Of a DNA stretch of 64,000 nucleotides, positions 47,079 to 56,607 are shown one piece after another (the stretch's first letter is position 1; the number at the start of each line of letters is the position of its first letter). The DNA comes from Vibrio nigripulchritudo ATCC 27043 (GTDB lineage Bacteria; Pseudomonadota; Gammaproteobacteria; Enterobacterales; Vibrionaceae), in assembly GCF_000222685.1 (NCBI RefSeq), contig NZ_AFWJ01000278.1, forward strand, positions 62,001 through 126,000, in the 5' to 3' direction. Under the pieces are notes generated by a model. That model searched no databases and had not been told where the DNA came from. It saw nothing but the letters and a program-made list of their open reading frames with translations. A program made the position numbers and the translations under genes.

Positions 47079-48398
47079 ATGACCAAACTCGACCATTTCG
47101 CTTGGCAAGAGCGCATGAATGAAGAGCAGAAACTGCGCCGCGACGATCACCGTGACCCATTCCAGCGAGACCGAGCAAGAATCCTGCATTCTGCGGCATT
47201 TCGCAGGTTACAGGCTAAAACGCAGGTGCATGGCACTGGCGTTAATGACTTTCACCGTACTCGCCTCACCCATTCTCTTGAAGCCGCACAGCTGGGATCG
47301 GGTATTCGAGCCCAAGTAAAGCGTAAACAACCTGAATTGTCTGATTTACTGCCGACTTCCAGCCTGATGGAGGCACTGTGCCTTGCTCATGATATCGGTC
47401 ACCCTCCCTTTGGTCATGGCGGCGAAATCGCACTGAATTACATGATGCGCGAACATGGCGGCTTTGAAGGCAATGCTCAGACATTCCGGATTGTTACCCA
47501 GTTGGAGCCCTATACTGAAAACCATGGCATGAATTTAACCCGTCGCGCTCTGCTCGGATTAATTAAGTACCCGGCTTTAATCAGTGAGACTCGCTCCACT
47601 TCGATCCCTGAATCGGTCAGCAATCAGCGAAAACTGAAAGCCAGCGACTGGCATCCAGCCAAAGGGATATACGATGATGATAAATCCCTGTTTGACTGGG
47701 TATTGGAGCCTTTGAGCGACAATGACAAACTTGCTTTCTCTGCTATGCGCGAGAAGGACTATGCTTCCTTTGAACATAAGAAAACCCGATTCAAGTCGCT
47801 GGATTGCTCCATCATGGAGTTGGCCGACGATATTGCCTACGGCATTCATGACTTAGAGGATGCCATTGTGCTTGGTTTGGTTCATCGAAACCAATGGCAG
47901 GAGGTAGCAGCGAGCCAACTAGCTGAATGTGGTGACAAATGGTTCGAGGAGAATATCCAAACTATCAGTGACAAGCTGTTTTCCGGTATCCATTACCAGC
48001 GTAAGGATGCAATTGGAGGCATTGTTAATGCGCTACTGACCAGTATCAGCGTCGCTGAGTTACCAGAAAGCAAATTTGATGAGCCTCTTCTTCGATGGAA
48101 TGCAACTTTAGAGCCATCTTCAGAGCGAGCACTCGAGATCTTCAAACAGTTTGTAAGCCGATATGTAATTCAGATTCCTGAAGTTCAGGTCGTCGAATAC
48201 AAGGGGCAACAAGTGATTATGGATATCTTCGAGGCAATAAGTGGGGATCCAGAAAGATTGCTGCCAGATTCAACTCGTCTTGAATGGTTAAAAGCAGCAG
48301 AAAGTCATGACGGCGGGATGCGAGTGATCACTGACTTCATATCTTCACTCACGGATGGATCTGCGCAAAGGCTCCATCAACAGCTTTTTTGTTCCTAA
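47079..48398 (+). CDS. dGTP triphosphohydrolase-like HD protein
   Basis: This is an HD-domain enzyme of the dGTPase family, expected to cleave dNTPs to nucleosides and triphosphate. The 439 residues include AAFRRLQAKTQVHGTGVNDFHRTR across the start of the domain, RLTHSLEAAQLG, and the metal-binding AHDIGHPPFGHGGE. ELADDIAYGIHDLEDAI completes the metal site. It belongs to the Dgt-like group rather than to classical Dgt, whose true substrate varies. With yfbR directly upstream, the pair would degrade deoxynucleotides at both the tri- and monophosphate level. Confidence 0.92.
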   Translation: MTKLDHFAWQERMNEEQKLRRDDHRDPFQRDRARILHSAAFRRLQAKTQVHGTGVNDFHRTRLTHSLEAAQLGSGIRAQVKRKQPELSDLLPTSSLMEALCLAHDIGHPPFGHGGEIALNYMMREHGGFEGNAQTFRIVTQLEPYTENHGMNLTRRALLGLIKYPALISETRSTSIPESVSNQRKLKASDWHPAKGIYDDDKSLFDWVLEPLSDNDKLAFSAMREKDYASFEHKKTRFKSLDCSIMELADDIAYGIHDLEDAIVLGLVHRNQWQEVAASQLAECGDKWFEENIQTISDKLFSGIHYQRKDAIGGIVNALLTSISVAELPESKFDEPLLRWNATLEPSSERALEIFKQFVSRYVIQIPEVQVVEYKGQQVIMDIFEAISGDPERLLPDSTRLEWLKAAESHDGGMRVITDFISSLTDGSAQRLHQQLFCS

Positions 48399-48430
48399 TT
48401 AGGACCGACTGCTCCGAGTAATTAAAACAA

Positions 48431-49051
48431 TCAGTAATTTTTTGATCGGACGTGCGGTGGGATATGAGAAAACTGCATGTCCACCATCCTTTCAAAGCTA
48501 TCCAGAAGTGCGGAGAAATCCCGGCTGCTATCCAAAAGACGAAGTACATGAAACCCTGCTTCAACTGTCGATAAGCTATTGCTGGAAGGTGCTTTTCGAA
48601 TCCGATAGTTCCCTTCTAGGTTTTCTGGCAAAGCGAGGCAAGGCAAGTCATGCAACATGGTGTTCAGCCTCCACATCTTGTAGGCTTTTTTCCAGGTTCC
48701 ATCCAGTAGTATCACCCTTAGCTTTTTACCCCTATGCTTAGCTATCTCGGACACAGAGAGGCTACTTTCCTGCGGAAACAGAACACAGTGATGATAGGCG
48801 TCATCCTCCAGCAATTGAGCTAGCCTTTTATCGTTTGTGAAGTCTTCTCCGATCAATACATGCATATTCGCTAACGAGAGCTTTAGTATCCGAGCCGTCC
48901 CCATTGCACGATTCACTTCATCCGGATGTTGAAGAATCAGCAGTTCTACCTCAGAATGAAGGCTTTGAATGGTGTGGCAAATACACATTTTTTTCGCCTT
49001 CCCACAATCTTGGCAATATCGAGAGTGCGTTTCAGATTGATGATCAGACAT
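48431..49051 (-). CDS. DTW domain tRNA-uridine aminocarboxypropyltransferase
   Basis: DTW/TDD proteins such as E. coli TapT attach the aminocarboxypropyl group of SAM to a tRNA uridine (acp3U47). The 206 residues begin with a four-cysteine zinc knuckle, RYCQDCGKAKKMCICH. LLILQHPDEVNRAMGTARIL is the SPOUT-like SAM part and LDGTWKKAYKM is the DTW motif. The C-terminal RKAPSSNSLSTVEAGFHVL is conserved as well. Its ATG lies 12 bases inside the likely start of the divergent rhombosortase gene. Confidence 0.93.
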   Translation of the reverse strand: MSDHQSETHSRYCQDCGKAKKMCICHTIQSLHSEVELLILQHPDEVNRAMGTARILKLSLANMHVLIGEDFTNDKRLAQLLEDDAYHHCVLFPQESSLSVSEIAKHRGKKLRVILLDGTWKKAYKMWRLNTMLHDLPCLALPENLEGNYRIRKAPSSNSLSTVEAGFHVLRLLDSSRDFSALLDSFERMVDMQFSHIPPHVRSKNY

Positions 49052-49606
49052 AAAGCAGAATTGGTTCCCGTTGTAGTAATTTATGTAATCGTTATGGTCG
49101 TTGCACAGCTTCCGACATTCAGCGATATACTGCCCTGGAACGCAGATGACATTCTAGACGGGCAATGGTGGCGAATCGTAACAGGAAATTTTACCCATAC
49201 CAATCTTAATCATCTCGCTCTCAATGCGGCTAGCCTGGCGGTGATTGCATTCTTTTTCCGTTTCACTGCATCCTGGTTGTCCATGGCTGTTCTGGTTCTT
49301 CTTCTTTCTGCATTGATTGGAGTCGGTTTACTGGCTTCAGATACTTATCAATACGTTGGTTTTTCAGGCGTACTACATGGAATATTTGCTTTTTACGCTC
49401 TCACAGAAGCAATACAGGGCAGAAAATCGAGTTTGCTGTTAGTCGGAGCTGTACTGGTCAAGATTGGATGGGAAACCTGGGTTGGACCTTCGGCAGACAC
49501 CGCCGCATTGATAGAAGCAAAAGTGGCAACAGAGGCACATGTAGTTGGTACTTTCTTTGGTCTGATTCTTAGTGCTTTGCAACCCAAAAAATGGGTAAAA
49601 AAATGA
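49040..49606 (+). CDS. rrtA: Rhombosortase
   Basis: RrtA is a rhomboid-type intramembrane serine protease that processes proteins carrying the GlyGly-CTERM sorting signal, such as type II-secreted proteases in Vibrio. I see six hydrophobic segments. GQWWRIVTGNFTHTNLNHLALN is the rhombosortase start motif. The catalytic Ser109 is in GFSGVLHG, and the partner His167 in EAHVVG. I use ATG 49040 (188 residues), which fits the family's N-terminus. An in-frame extension upstream would run far into the DTW gene. No GlyGly-CTERM substrate is encoded in the window. Confidence 0.9.
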   Translation: MIRHKAELVPVVVIYVIVMVVAQLPTFSDILPWNADDILDGQWWRIVTGNFTHTNLNHLALNAASLAVIAFFFRFTASWLSMAVLVLLLSALIGVGLLASDTYQYVGFSGVLHGIFAFYALTEAIQGRKSSLLLVGAVLVKIGWETWVGPSADTAALIEAKVATEAHVVGTFFGLILSALQPKKWVKK

Positions 49607-49625
49607 GCGCGACCAAACGCTCATT
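49602..49625 (-). terminator. Terminator of the ComEA-like gene, overlapping the rrtA stop codon
   Basis: AATGAGCG/CGCTCATT with an eight-base loop is followed on the minus strand by a T-run derived from the poly-A codons at the end of rrtA. Confidence 0.8.
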
Positions 49626-49662
49626 CACATCCATATACAAAGGTCTGTTGTTCTAAAGTTTT

Positions 49663-49983
49663 CTACAGCAGAATTCGGTCACGATTCTTGTCAACGGTAG
49701 CGTTGCCAATACCCTTCACTTTACTCAAATCGTCTGCCGACTGAAATAACCCGTTCTTTTCACGGAACTCTACGATGGTTTTCGCCTTCTTAGCACCTAT
49801 ACCGATTAAAAGCGTTTGTAGCTCCTCTACGGTCGCTGTATTGATGTTTACGGTAATTTCTATTCCGGCATGCTTATCATTGCTTGAAGCCGCTTTAGAT
49901 GGCGAATTTGAATCCCACGCGTTTGCAGATACGGCAGAGCAAAGAGAAAGAGCGGCTATCAAAGCCAGTTTTATGATTTTCAT
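49663..49983 (-). CDS. ComEA-like helix-hairpin-helix DNA-binding protein
   Basis: This is a periplasmic protein of 106 residues with a signal peptide (cleavage about 22, ANA). VNINTATVEELQTLLIGIG and DDLSKVKGIGNATVDKN are the paired helix-hairpin-helix motifs of the ComEA family. ComEA binds incoming DNA in the periplasm during natural transformation in Vibrio and acts as a ratchet. This could be that protein or a paralogue; the length and the VNINTA start fit, but competence genes are not nearby. Confidence 0.9.
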   Translation of the reverse strand: MKIIKLALIAALSLCSAVSANAWDSNSPSKAASSNDKHAGIEITVNINTATVEELQTLLIGIGAKKAKTIVEFREKNGLFQSADDLSKVKGIGNATVDKNRDRILL

Positions 49984-50054
49984 ATTTCCTTCCTTGGTTA
50001 TAAAAAAACGTATTTTGTACGGTCAACAAAGGTTAGAAAATCATCAATACTAAA

Positions 50055-50085
50055 AATACAACAGGCCGCATATAGCGACCTGTTT
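50055..50085 (-). terminator. ppiD terminator
   Basis: ACAGG-C-CGC pairs with GCG-A-CCTGT with one mismatch; the minus strand continues TGTATTTTTAG, a modest T-run. Confidence 0.65.
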
Positions 50086-50109
50086 GATAGACAAATTAGT
50101 TACACACTT

Positions 50110-51981
50110 TTACGGGTGAGTACTAGCATTATCAATTACATAGAACTCAACATCCGCTTTATCACGAAGCGCTTTGCTCAATGCAATCATGTCTTGCTCA
50201 CCATTGCTGCGAACCAATTGCATGCCAATTTGTGCTGCAAATGCAGGCTGTTCTTCAAAAGAAACACCCTCCAATTCAACAACCACAATGTTGCCTGTGA
50301 AGTCTTTAGACTGGCTGTAAACCTTTTTACCTTCTTCAGGTTTAGTCATTGCAAACACCGTGTTAGCCAGAGGGTTACCACGATTAATGGTTTCCTGCTC
50401 GCCAAACGCCAAGCCTTCCTGCTCTAATACGCTACTATCGCCATTAGAAAGCGCTTCAATCAACTGGTCAGCCAATTCAACCGCTTTTTGCTCACCTTTC
50501 ACAACAGACAGTTGCTGAACGACTTGTTCTTTCACTTCTTCGAAAGGCAATACCGTTTCTTCACGAACCTCGTCGACACGAACCACAACAACGTGTTCTG
50601 GCGCAATTTCCACAGGTACAGAGTTTTCACCGTCTTCTTTCACTTCAGGGCTGTAAATAGCTTCCTGAACTTCTGGGCTACTCAGAATCTCTGGAGCGTT
50701 GAAACGAGAGATAAACTCTGTAATTTGTACAGTGCCTTCGAACAACTCTGCTGACGGCGCTAGAGAATTTGGAGACTCAAACGCTACACGCTCAAGATCG
50801 GTGTAAATGTCATGGAAGCTTTCCGCAGCACGTTGGTTTACCAAGTCTGCTTTGATTTCTTCCTTCACTTCAGAAAGTGGCTTAGTTTCTGAAGCTTTAA
50901 GCTCATCAAGCTTGATGATGTGGTAACCGAAGTCAGACTTAACCAAACTCGTTACGTCGCCTACATTCGCCAGGGCAAATGCCGCTTCTTCGAAAGCTGG
51001 GTCCATAACGTCGCGCTCAATCCAACCTAATGAACCACCTTCGTCGGAACTGCCAGGGTCTTCCGAACGAGTTTTCGCCAGCTCAGCAAAGTCAGTACCT
51101 GCGTTCAGGTCATCCAGAATCGCTTGAGCTTTTGCCTCGTCGTCACCTTCAACCAGAATGTGGCTTACGCTGCGTTGTTCCGCAGAGGAGTACTGGCTAA
51201 GATTTTCCTGGTAGTAAGCATCTACGTCTTCGTCAGTCACTTCTACGCTTGCTTTAAGCGCTTCACCAGACAGTTCAAGGTATGAAACCTTAACTTGCTC
51301 TGGACGAGTGAACTGAGCCGAATTTGATTCGTAGTACTCTTGAAGTTCTTCGTCTGATAACTCAGCTTTTTTCGCAAACTCTTCAACACTCAGTTCCAAA
51401 GTGCGAATGTCACGAGTTTGAGTAATCAGTTTAGATTGGTCGGCAACTTCACCCGGTAAGCTGAACTCGCTCGCGCTCACCGCTTGTAAAAGTTGATTAC
51501 GAATTTCACTACGACGCATAACTTCGCCGAAGGATTCTGGTGTGTAACCAGCACGACGCAATGATGTTTCGTAAATATCCTGATTGAACTTTCCATCTAA
51601 CTGGAATTCAGGCATCTGAAGAATAAGGTTCAGCACTTGTTCGTCACTGATGCGCATACCTAGTGAACGAGCGTGGTTCTCTAGCAAGATTTCATTGACC
51701 ATCTTGTCTAATACAGACTGACGAAGTCTTTGAACGAAATCTGGGTCTGCAAGCAACGCTGCGTATTGTTCACCATATTGCGCTTGAAGCATGTTGCGCT
51801 CATTCTGATACGCTTGCTCAAAAGCACCGCGGCTAATTTCAATGCCATCAACTTTTGCAGCAACGTTGTTGCCACCGCCAATGTAGCCACTCACACCTGT
51901 GAAGACAAAGGACAGAATGATCAGTCCTAAAATAATTTTAATTGCGATGCTGTTTACGCCTTCGCGCAATCGTTCCATCAT
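50110..51981 (-). CDS. ppiD: Periplasmic chaperone PpiD (SurA-N/parvulin domains)
   Basis: PpiD is a membrane-anchored periplasmic chaperone attached to the SecYEG translocon. An N-terminal signal anchor (IIKIILGLIILSFVFTGV-like segment, about 12-32) precedes a SurA-N-like helical region. One parvulin domain lies at about 260-360, with SVSHILVEGDDEAKAQ and GGSLGWIERDVMDPAFEEAA. In E. coli PpiD the parvulin domain is inactive. I use ATG 51981 (MMERLREGVNSIA); a TTG 18 bases upstream would overlap the ribosome-binding site. Next to hupB and lon as in most gammaproteobacteria. Confidence 0.95.
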   Translation of the reverse strand: MMERLREGVNSIAIKIILGLIILSFVFTGVSGYIGGGNNVAAKVDGIEISRGAFEQAYQNERNMLQAQYGEQYAALLADPDFVQRLRQSVLDKMVNEILLENHARSLGMRISDEQVLNLILQMPEFQLDGKFNQDIYETSLRRAGYTPESFGEVMRRSEIRNQLLQAVSASEFSLPGEVADQSKLITQTRDIRTLELSVEEFAKKAELSDEELQEYYESNSAQFTRPEQVKVSYLELSGEALKASVEVTDEDVDAYYQENLSQYSSAEQRSVSHILVEGDDEAKAQAILDDLNAGTDFAELAKTRSEDPGSSDEGGSLGWIERDVMDPAFEEAAFALANVGDVTSLVKSDFGYHIIKLDELKASETKPLSEVKEEIKADLVNQRAAESFHDIYTDLERVAFESPNSLAPSAELFEGTVQITEFISRFNAPEILSSPEVQEAIYSPEVKEDGENSVPVEIAPEHVVVVRVDEVREETVLPFEEVKEQVVQQLSVVKGEQKAVELADQLIEALSNGDSSVLEQEGLAFGEQETINRGNPLANTVFAMTKPEEGKKVYSQSKDFTGNIVVVELEGVSFEEQPAFAAQIGMQLVRSNGEQDMIALSKALRDKADVEFYVIDNASTHP

Positions 51982-52206
51982 AATGTAACAACTCTCCAAA
52001 ATTGAGCCTGAGCTCTGACTAAGCCATTAAATCTACACATTAGCGAATACTACAAGCCAGCTCACTGATAAATATGTGTGATTTAGATCTGTAGCCCACA
52101 AAAAAGTTCACCTCAAAACTGAGGACATTTTCATTTTTTCGGACATTAGCTTGTTCAGAAGAATTCAGGCAAATCGCCTTATAGCGCTGAATGGTGAAGA
52201 TGATAT
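51982..52206. other. ppiD upstream region
   Basis: Most of the 327-base gap between ppiD and hupB. No gene is seen. It must hold the ppiD promoter, because the hupB terminator at 52207 isolates it. No heat-shock-type motif was found. Confidence 0.5.
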
Positions 52207-52240
52207 CAGAAAAAGAAATGCGCACCACATTGATGCGCAT
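52207..52240 (-). terminator. hupB terminator
   Basis: ATGCGCA/TGCGCAT with a nine-base loop, followed on the minus strand by TTTCTTTTTC. Confidence 0.8.
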
Positions 52241-52308
52241 ATTTCAGGATTTTTTGGCGTTTTTGAGCGCCATTCCCAGTAATTGACCTTTTGCAGGTCA
52301 ATCCAAAA

Positions 52309-52581
52309 TTAGTTGCACGCGTCTTTAAGCGCTTTACCTGCTTTGAAAGCTGGTACTTTAGCTTCTGCGATTTGGATTTCTTCACCAGTCTTAGGGTTAC
52401 GACCTGTGCGAGCTGCACGAGTACGTACGCTGAAAGTACCGAAGCCAACCAATGCTACTTGGTCGCCAGATTGTAGAGTGTCACTCACTGCTTCAATGAA
52501 TGCGTCTAGGGCACGACCCGCTGATGCTTTAGAAATGTCAGCGTTCTCTGCGATTTTTTCTACTAGTTGTGTTTTATTCAC
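52309..52581 (-). CDS. hupB: DNA-binding protein HU-beta
   Basis: HU is the abundant nucleoid protein that bends DNA as a dimer. The 90 residues match HU throughout: [18 protein letters not shown] at the start, [19 protein letters not shown] in the DNA-binding arm, and [16 protein letters not shown] at the end. The start codon is GTG, as in E. coli hupB, with AGGGG eight bases upstream. Codon use is strongly biased. It follows lon on the same strand, separated by a terminator. Confidence 0.97.
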   Translation of the reverse strand: MNKTQLVEKIAENADISKASAGRALDAFIEAVSDTLQSGDQVALVGFGTFSVRTRAARTGRNPKTGEEIQIAEAKVPAFKAGKALKDACN

Positions 52582-52706
52582 GTGATGTTCCCCTTTAGTA
52601 CCACCGATTCCAAAATTGGCAGTATTCGTTCCGTTAAAAAATTTAGTTATTTTTAAACCGCGCCTTATGGGAAAAGGCGTTGTCCTTGGTGGATAAACTT
52701 AGCCTC

Positions 52707-52750
52707 CAAAAAAAACGCTGACAAGCCTTTTCAAGCATGTCAGCGTATTT
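52707..52750 (-). terminator. lon terminator
   Basis: ACGCTGACA/TGTCAGCGT with a 14-base loop and a minus-strand run of eight T residues. Confidence 0.9.
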
Positions 52751-52776
52751 TGTTTAGTTATTTTTGCTGCACGTCA

Positions 52777-55128
52777 CTATTTTACAGACTCTAGAGTGAC
52801 TCCAGACGGGTCTTTCTCCAATGCAATCGTTAACACATCGTCAATCCACTGAACCGGTTTAACCACCAGATCTGCAATAACATTGTCTGGAATTTCTTCC
52901 AAATCGCGTTCATTTTCTTTCGGAATGACCACTGTTTTGATTCCACCGCGATGGGCCGCGAGCAACTTCTCTTTCAGACCACCGATTGGTAAAACTTCAC
53001 CACGAAGGGTAATTTCACCTGTCATTGCGACATCGGCTTTAACCGGGTTACCTGTCAGGCTAGAAACCAGTGCTGTGCACATTGCGATACCCGCACTTGG
53101 TCCGTCTTTAGGTGTAGCCCCTTCAGGAACGTGTACGTGAATGTCGCGCTTCTCATAGAAATCTGAGTTGATACCCAGTTTTTCCGCACGAGAACGAACA
53201 ACCGTCATTGCAGCCTGAATCGATTCCTGCATCACATCGCCAAGAGAACCGGTTTGAGTCAGCTTACCTTTACCCGGCATAGACTCAGTCTCGATGGTTA
53301 ACAGGTCGCCACCTACTTCCGTCCAAGCCAGACCGACTACCTGACCGATGCGGTTGCTTTCGTCTGCTTTACCAAAGTCATGACGCTGCACACCAAGGTA
53401 GTCTTTCAGGTTTTCAATAGAAACAGACACTTTCTTCAGGTCTGAATCTAACAGAATGTTCTTCACCGCTTTACGGCAGATCTTAGAGATCTCACGCTCA
53501 AGGCTACGTACACCAGCTTCACGCGTGTAGTAACGAATGATGCCGATAATGGCAGAGTCATCGATTTCGATCTCGTGATCTTTCAGACCGTTACGCTTAA
53601 CTTGCTTACCCACTAGGTGGCGCTTGGCGATGTTCAGTTTTTCATCTTCTGTGTAGCCAGAAAGACGAATCACTTCCATACGGTCAAGAAGAGGACCTGG
53701 GATATTCATCGAGTTTGACGTCGCAACAAACATTACGTCAGACAAGTCATAATCCACTTCAAGGTAGTGGTCGTTGAATGAGTTGTTTTGCTCTGGATCC
53801 AGCACTTCTAGCAACGCTGAAGCCGGGTCTCCACGCATGTCAGAAGACATTTTGTCGATCTCATCCAGAAGGAACAGTGGGTTTTTCACTTCCACTTTTG
53901 ACATTTTCTGAATCAGTTTGCCCGGCATAGAACCGATGTAAGTACGACGGTGGCCACGGATTTCCGCTTCATCACGTACGCCGCCCAGAGCCATACGAAC
54001 GTATTTACGTCCTGTTGCTGCTGCAATAGAGCGACCCAGAGAAGTTTTACCCACACCTGGAGGACCAACCAAGCAAAGGATAGGACCTTTCAGCTTGTTG
54101 ATACGGTTTTGAACCGCTAAATACTCAAGGATGCGTTCTTTTACGCGTTCTAAGCCATAGTGATCTTCATTAAGAACCTCTTCTGCTTTCGCCAGGTTCT
54201 TCTTCACTTTAGAGCGCTTAGTCCAAGGAACACCCACCATCCAATCGATGTAGCTGCGAACAACCGTCGCTTCTGCGGACATTGGAGACATCATCTTAAG
54301 CTTCTGCAGCTCTTGTTCTGTCTTCTCGCGCGCTTCTTTCGGCATTTTCGACTCTTCGATCTTCTTCTTCAGAGTTTCAAATTCGTCTGGCGCGTCGTCC
54401 ATTTCACCCAGTTCTTTCTGGATGGCTTTCATTTGCTCGTTCAGGTAGTACTCGCGCTGGGATTTCTCCATCTGCTTTTTCACGCGACCGCGAATACGTT
54501 TCTCTACCTGAAGTAAGTCGATTTCTGATTCCATTTGCCCCATCAGGAATTCTAGGCGCTCATTAACATCCAGAATTTCCAGCACTTGCTGCTTGTCGTT
54601 AAGCTTCAGAGGCATATGAGCGGCAATAGTGTCTGCTAAGCGCGCCGCTTCGTCGATTCCGTTTAGAGAGGTCAGAACTTCTGGTGGGATCTTCTTATTC
54701 AGTTTGATAAAGCCTTCAAACTGATTGATTGCACTACGAACTACAACCTCTTGCTCACGCTCATCCAGTTCTGGCGTTGACAGGTATTCAGCATCTGCCA
54801 GGAAGAAATCGTTTTCTTTGAACTGATGGATTTGAGCACGTTGCTGACCTTCGACCAGTACTTTTACCGTACCGTCAGGCAGTTTCAACAACTGAAGAAT
54901 GGTTGCAACAGTACCGATAGAAAACAGGTCATCGATAGATGGCTCGTCAGTATCTGCTTGCTTTTGGGCAACAAGAAGAACTTGCTTGTTGGTGTCCATC
55001 GCAGACTCAAGGCAACGGATTGACTTTTCACGACCAACAAACAATGGGATAACCATATGTGGGTAAACTACCACATCTCTCAAGGGTAATACGGGGATCT
55101 CGATACGCTCGGAACGTTCCAAGTTCAT
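52777..55128 (-). CDS. lon: ATP-dependent protease Lon
   Basis: Lon degrades misfolded proteins and specific regulators in the cytoplasm. The 783 residues begin with the LonN substrate-binding domain (IPVLPLRDVVVYPHMVIPLF). The AAA+ module has Walker A GPPGVGKTS near 356 and DEIDKMSSDMRGDPASALLE as Walker B and sensor region. The protease domain has its catalytic serine near 678 in PKDGPSAG and a lysine about 43 residues later. A sigma-32 promoter precedes it. Full length. Confidence 0.98.
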   Translation of the reverse strand: MNLERSERIEIPVLPLRDVVVYPHMVIPLFVGREKSIRCLESAMDTNKQVLLVAQKQADTDEPSIDDLFSIGTVATILQLLKLPDGTVKVLVEGQQRAQIHQFKENDFFLADAEYLSTPELDEREQEVVVRSAINQFEGFIKLNKKIPPEVLTSLNGIDEAARLADTIAAHMPLKLNDKQQVLEILDVNERLEFLMGQMESEIDLLQVEKRIRGRVKKQMEKSQREYYLNEQMKAIQKELGEMDDAPDEFETLKKKIEESKMPKEAREKTEQELQKLKMMSPMSAEATVVRSYIDWMVGVPWTKRSKVKKNLAKAEEVLNEDHYGLERVKERILEYLAVQNRINKLKGPILCLVGPPGVGKTSLGRSIAAATGRKYVRMALGGVRDEAEIRGHRRTYIGSMPGKLIQKMSKVEVKNPLFLLDEIDKMSSDMRGDPASALLEVLDPEQNNSFNDHYLEVDYDLSDVMFVATSNSMNIPGPLLDRMEVIRLSGYTEDEKLNIAKRHLVGKQVKRNGLKDHEIEIDDSAIIGIIRYYTREAGVRSLEREISKICRKAVKNILLDSDLKKVSVSIENLKDYLGVQRHDFGKADESNRIGQVVGLAWTEVGGDLLTIETESMPGKGKLTQTGSLGDVMQESIQAAMTVVRSRAEKLGINSDFYEKRDIHVHVPEGATPKDGPSAGIAMCTALVSSLTGNPVKADVAMTGEITLRGEVLPIGGLKEKLLAAHRGGIKTVVIPKENERDLEEIPDNVIADLVVKPVQWIDDVLTIALEKDPSGVTLESVK

Positions 55129-55162
55129 ACTATTCTCTCTTCCGTTTCTGCTTATGTGCAGT

Positions 55163-55190
55163 ATATGGGGGCAAGTTGCTTAGATTCAAC
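55163..55190 (-). promoter_or_regulatory. Heat-shock (sigma-32) promoter of lon
   Basis: On the minus strand GTTGAAT (-35 side, 55190-55184) and CCCCATAT (-10 side, 55170-55163) are 13 bases apart, close to the sigma-32 pattern CTTGAAA-N13/17-CCCCATnT. It lies 35 bases before the lon start codon. Confidence 0.75.
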
Positions 55191-55198
55191 GAGATAAT

Positions 55199-55224
55199 AA
55201 AAAAAGGAGGCAAAAGCCTCCTTT
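55199..55224 (-). terminator. clpX terminator
   Basis: AAAGGAGGC/GCCTCCTTT with loop AAAA and a minus-strand T-run, just beyond the clpX stop codon and upstream of the lon promoter. Confidence 0.92.
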
Positions 55225-55240
55225 AGTGTTTAAAAGTATT

Positions 55241-56521
55241 TTATTCTGCGCCAGCAGCCTGATTGTCGTTCCCTTCGTAAATCAGTAGAGGGTCTGATTC
55301 ACCTTGGATAACCGCTTCATCAATCACAACTTTGCTGACATTCTCAGAAGATGGCAATTCGTACATAGTTTCCAGAAGTACAGACTCCAGAATAGAACGA
55401 AGACCACGAGCACCCGTTTTACGATCCATGGCTTTCTTGGCAATCGCCTTAAGCGCATCTTCACGGAACTCCAGCTCAACATCTTCCAGATCGAACAACG
55501 CTGCATACTGCTTAGTCAGTGCGTTCTTAGGTTCACACAGAATCTGAATAAGTGCTGCCTCGTCGAGTTCGGTCAGTGTAGTGGTTACAGGCAGACGACC
55601 AATGAATTCCGGAATCAAACCGTATTTCACAAGATCTTCAGGTTCTACCTGAGTGAACAGTTCACCGACGGTACGCGTTTCGTCTTTAGAACGAATATCA
55701 GCACCGAAACCAATACCAGTTCCTGTTGCTGTACGTTGCTCAATCACTTTATCCAGACCAGCAAACGCACCACCACAAATAAACAGGATCTTAGATGTGT
55801 CTACCTGTAGGAACTCTTGCTGAGGATGTTTTCTGCCACCTTGTGGTGGAACAGATGCAACCGTACCTTCAACCAGTTTCAATAGCGCTTGCTGTACACC
55901 TTCACCGGATACATCACGCGTGATGGATGGGTTTTCGGCTTTACGTGAAATCTTGTCGATTTCATCAATGTAGACAATACCGCGTTCCGCTTTTGCCACA
56001 TCGTAATCGCACTTCTGAAGAAGCTTCTGGATGATGTTTTCTACATCTTCACCGACATAACCTGCTTCCGTCAGAGTGGTCGCATCGGCCATGGTGAAAG
56101 GTACATCTAGGAAACGAGCCAGGGTTTCAGCCAGCAGCGTTTTACCGCTACCCGTTGGACCGATCAGCAGGATGTTACTCTTGCCCAGTTCAACGCCTTC
56201 GCTCGTCGTATCGCCATTACGCAAGCGCTTGTAGTGGTTGTATACCGCTACGGCTAGCACTTTCTTAGCGTAATCTTGACCAATCACATAATCATCAAGG
56301 TGTTCGCGAATTTCGCGAGGAGTAGGAAGCGCGCTGGATTCCTTCTTAGGAAGCACATCCTTAATTTCTTCACGAATAATATCGTTACACAAGTCGACGC
56401 ATTCGTCGCAAATGTACACCGATGGACCTGCGATTAGCTTGCGAACTTCGTGCTGGCTTTTGCCGCAGAAAGAGCAATAAAGTAACTTACCGCTACCGCC
56501 CTCTTTGCTTTTATCTGTCAT
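55241..56521 (-). CDS. clpX: ATP-dependent Clp protease ATP-binding subunit ClpX
   Basis: ClpX unfolds tagged substrates and feeds them to ClpP. The 426 residues start with a zinc-binding domain (Cys16, 19, 38 and 41). The AAA+ domain has Walker A GPTGSGKT near 120, DEIDKISR as Walker B, and pore-loop [15 protein letters not shown] is the IGF loop that docks on ClpP. It follows clpP by 86 bases with no terminator, so the two are co-transcribed. Confidence 0.98.
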   Translation of the reverse strand: MTDKSKEGGSGKLLYCSFCGKSQHEVRKLIAGPSVYICDECVDLCNDIIREEIKDVLPKKESSALPTPREIREHLDDYVIGQDYAKKVLAVAVYNHYKRLRNGDTTSEGVELGKSNILLIGPTGSGKTLLAETLARFLDVPFTMADATTLTEAGYVGEDVENIIQKLLQKCDYDVAKAERGIVYIDEIDKISRKAENPSITRDVSGEGVQQALLKLVEGTVASVPPQGGRKHPQQEFLQVDTSKILFICGGAFAGLDKVIEQRTATGTGIGFGADIRSKDETRTVGELFTQVEPEDLVKYGLIPEFIGRLPVTTTLTELDEAALIQILCEPKNALTKQYAALFDLEDVELEFREDALKAIAKKAMDRKTGARGLRSILESVLLETMYELPSSENVSKVVIDEAVIQGESDPLLIYEGNDNQAAGAE

Positions 56522-56607
56522 TCGCTAACCTCTTAGCCTTTACTATCTTGTTTTGAGTTTATATCAATTTTCACCAAATTTCGCCTGCATCTTGCAGCAA
56601 TGACAAA

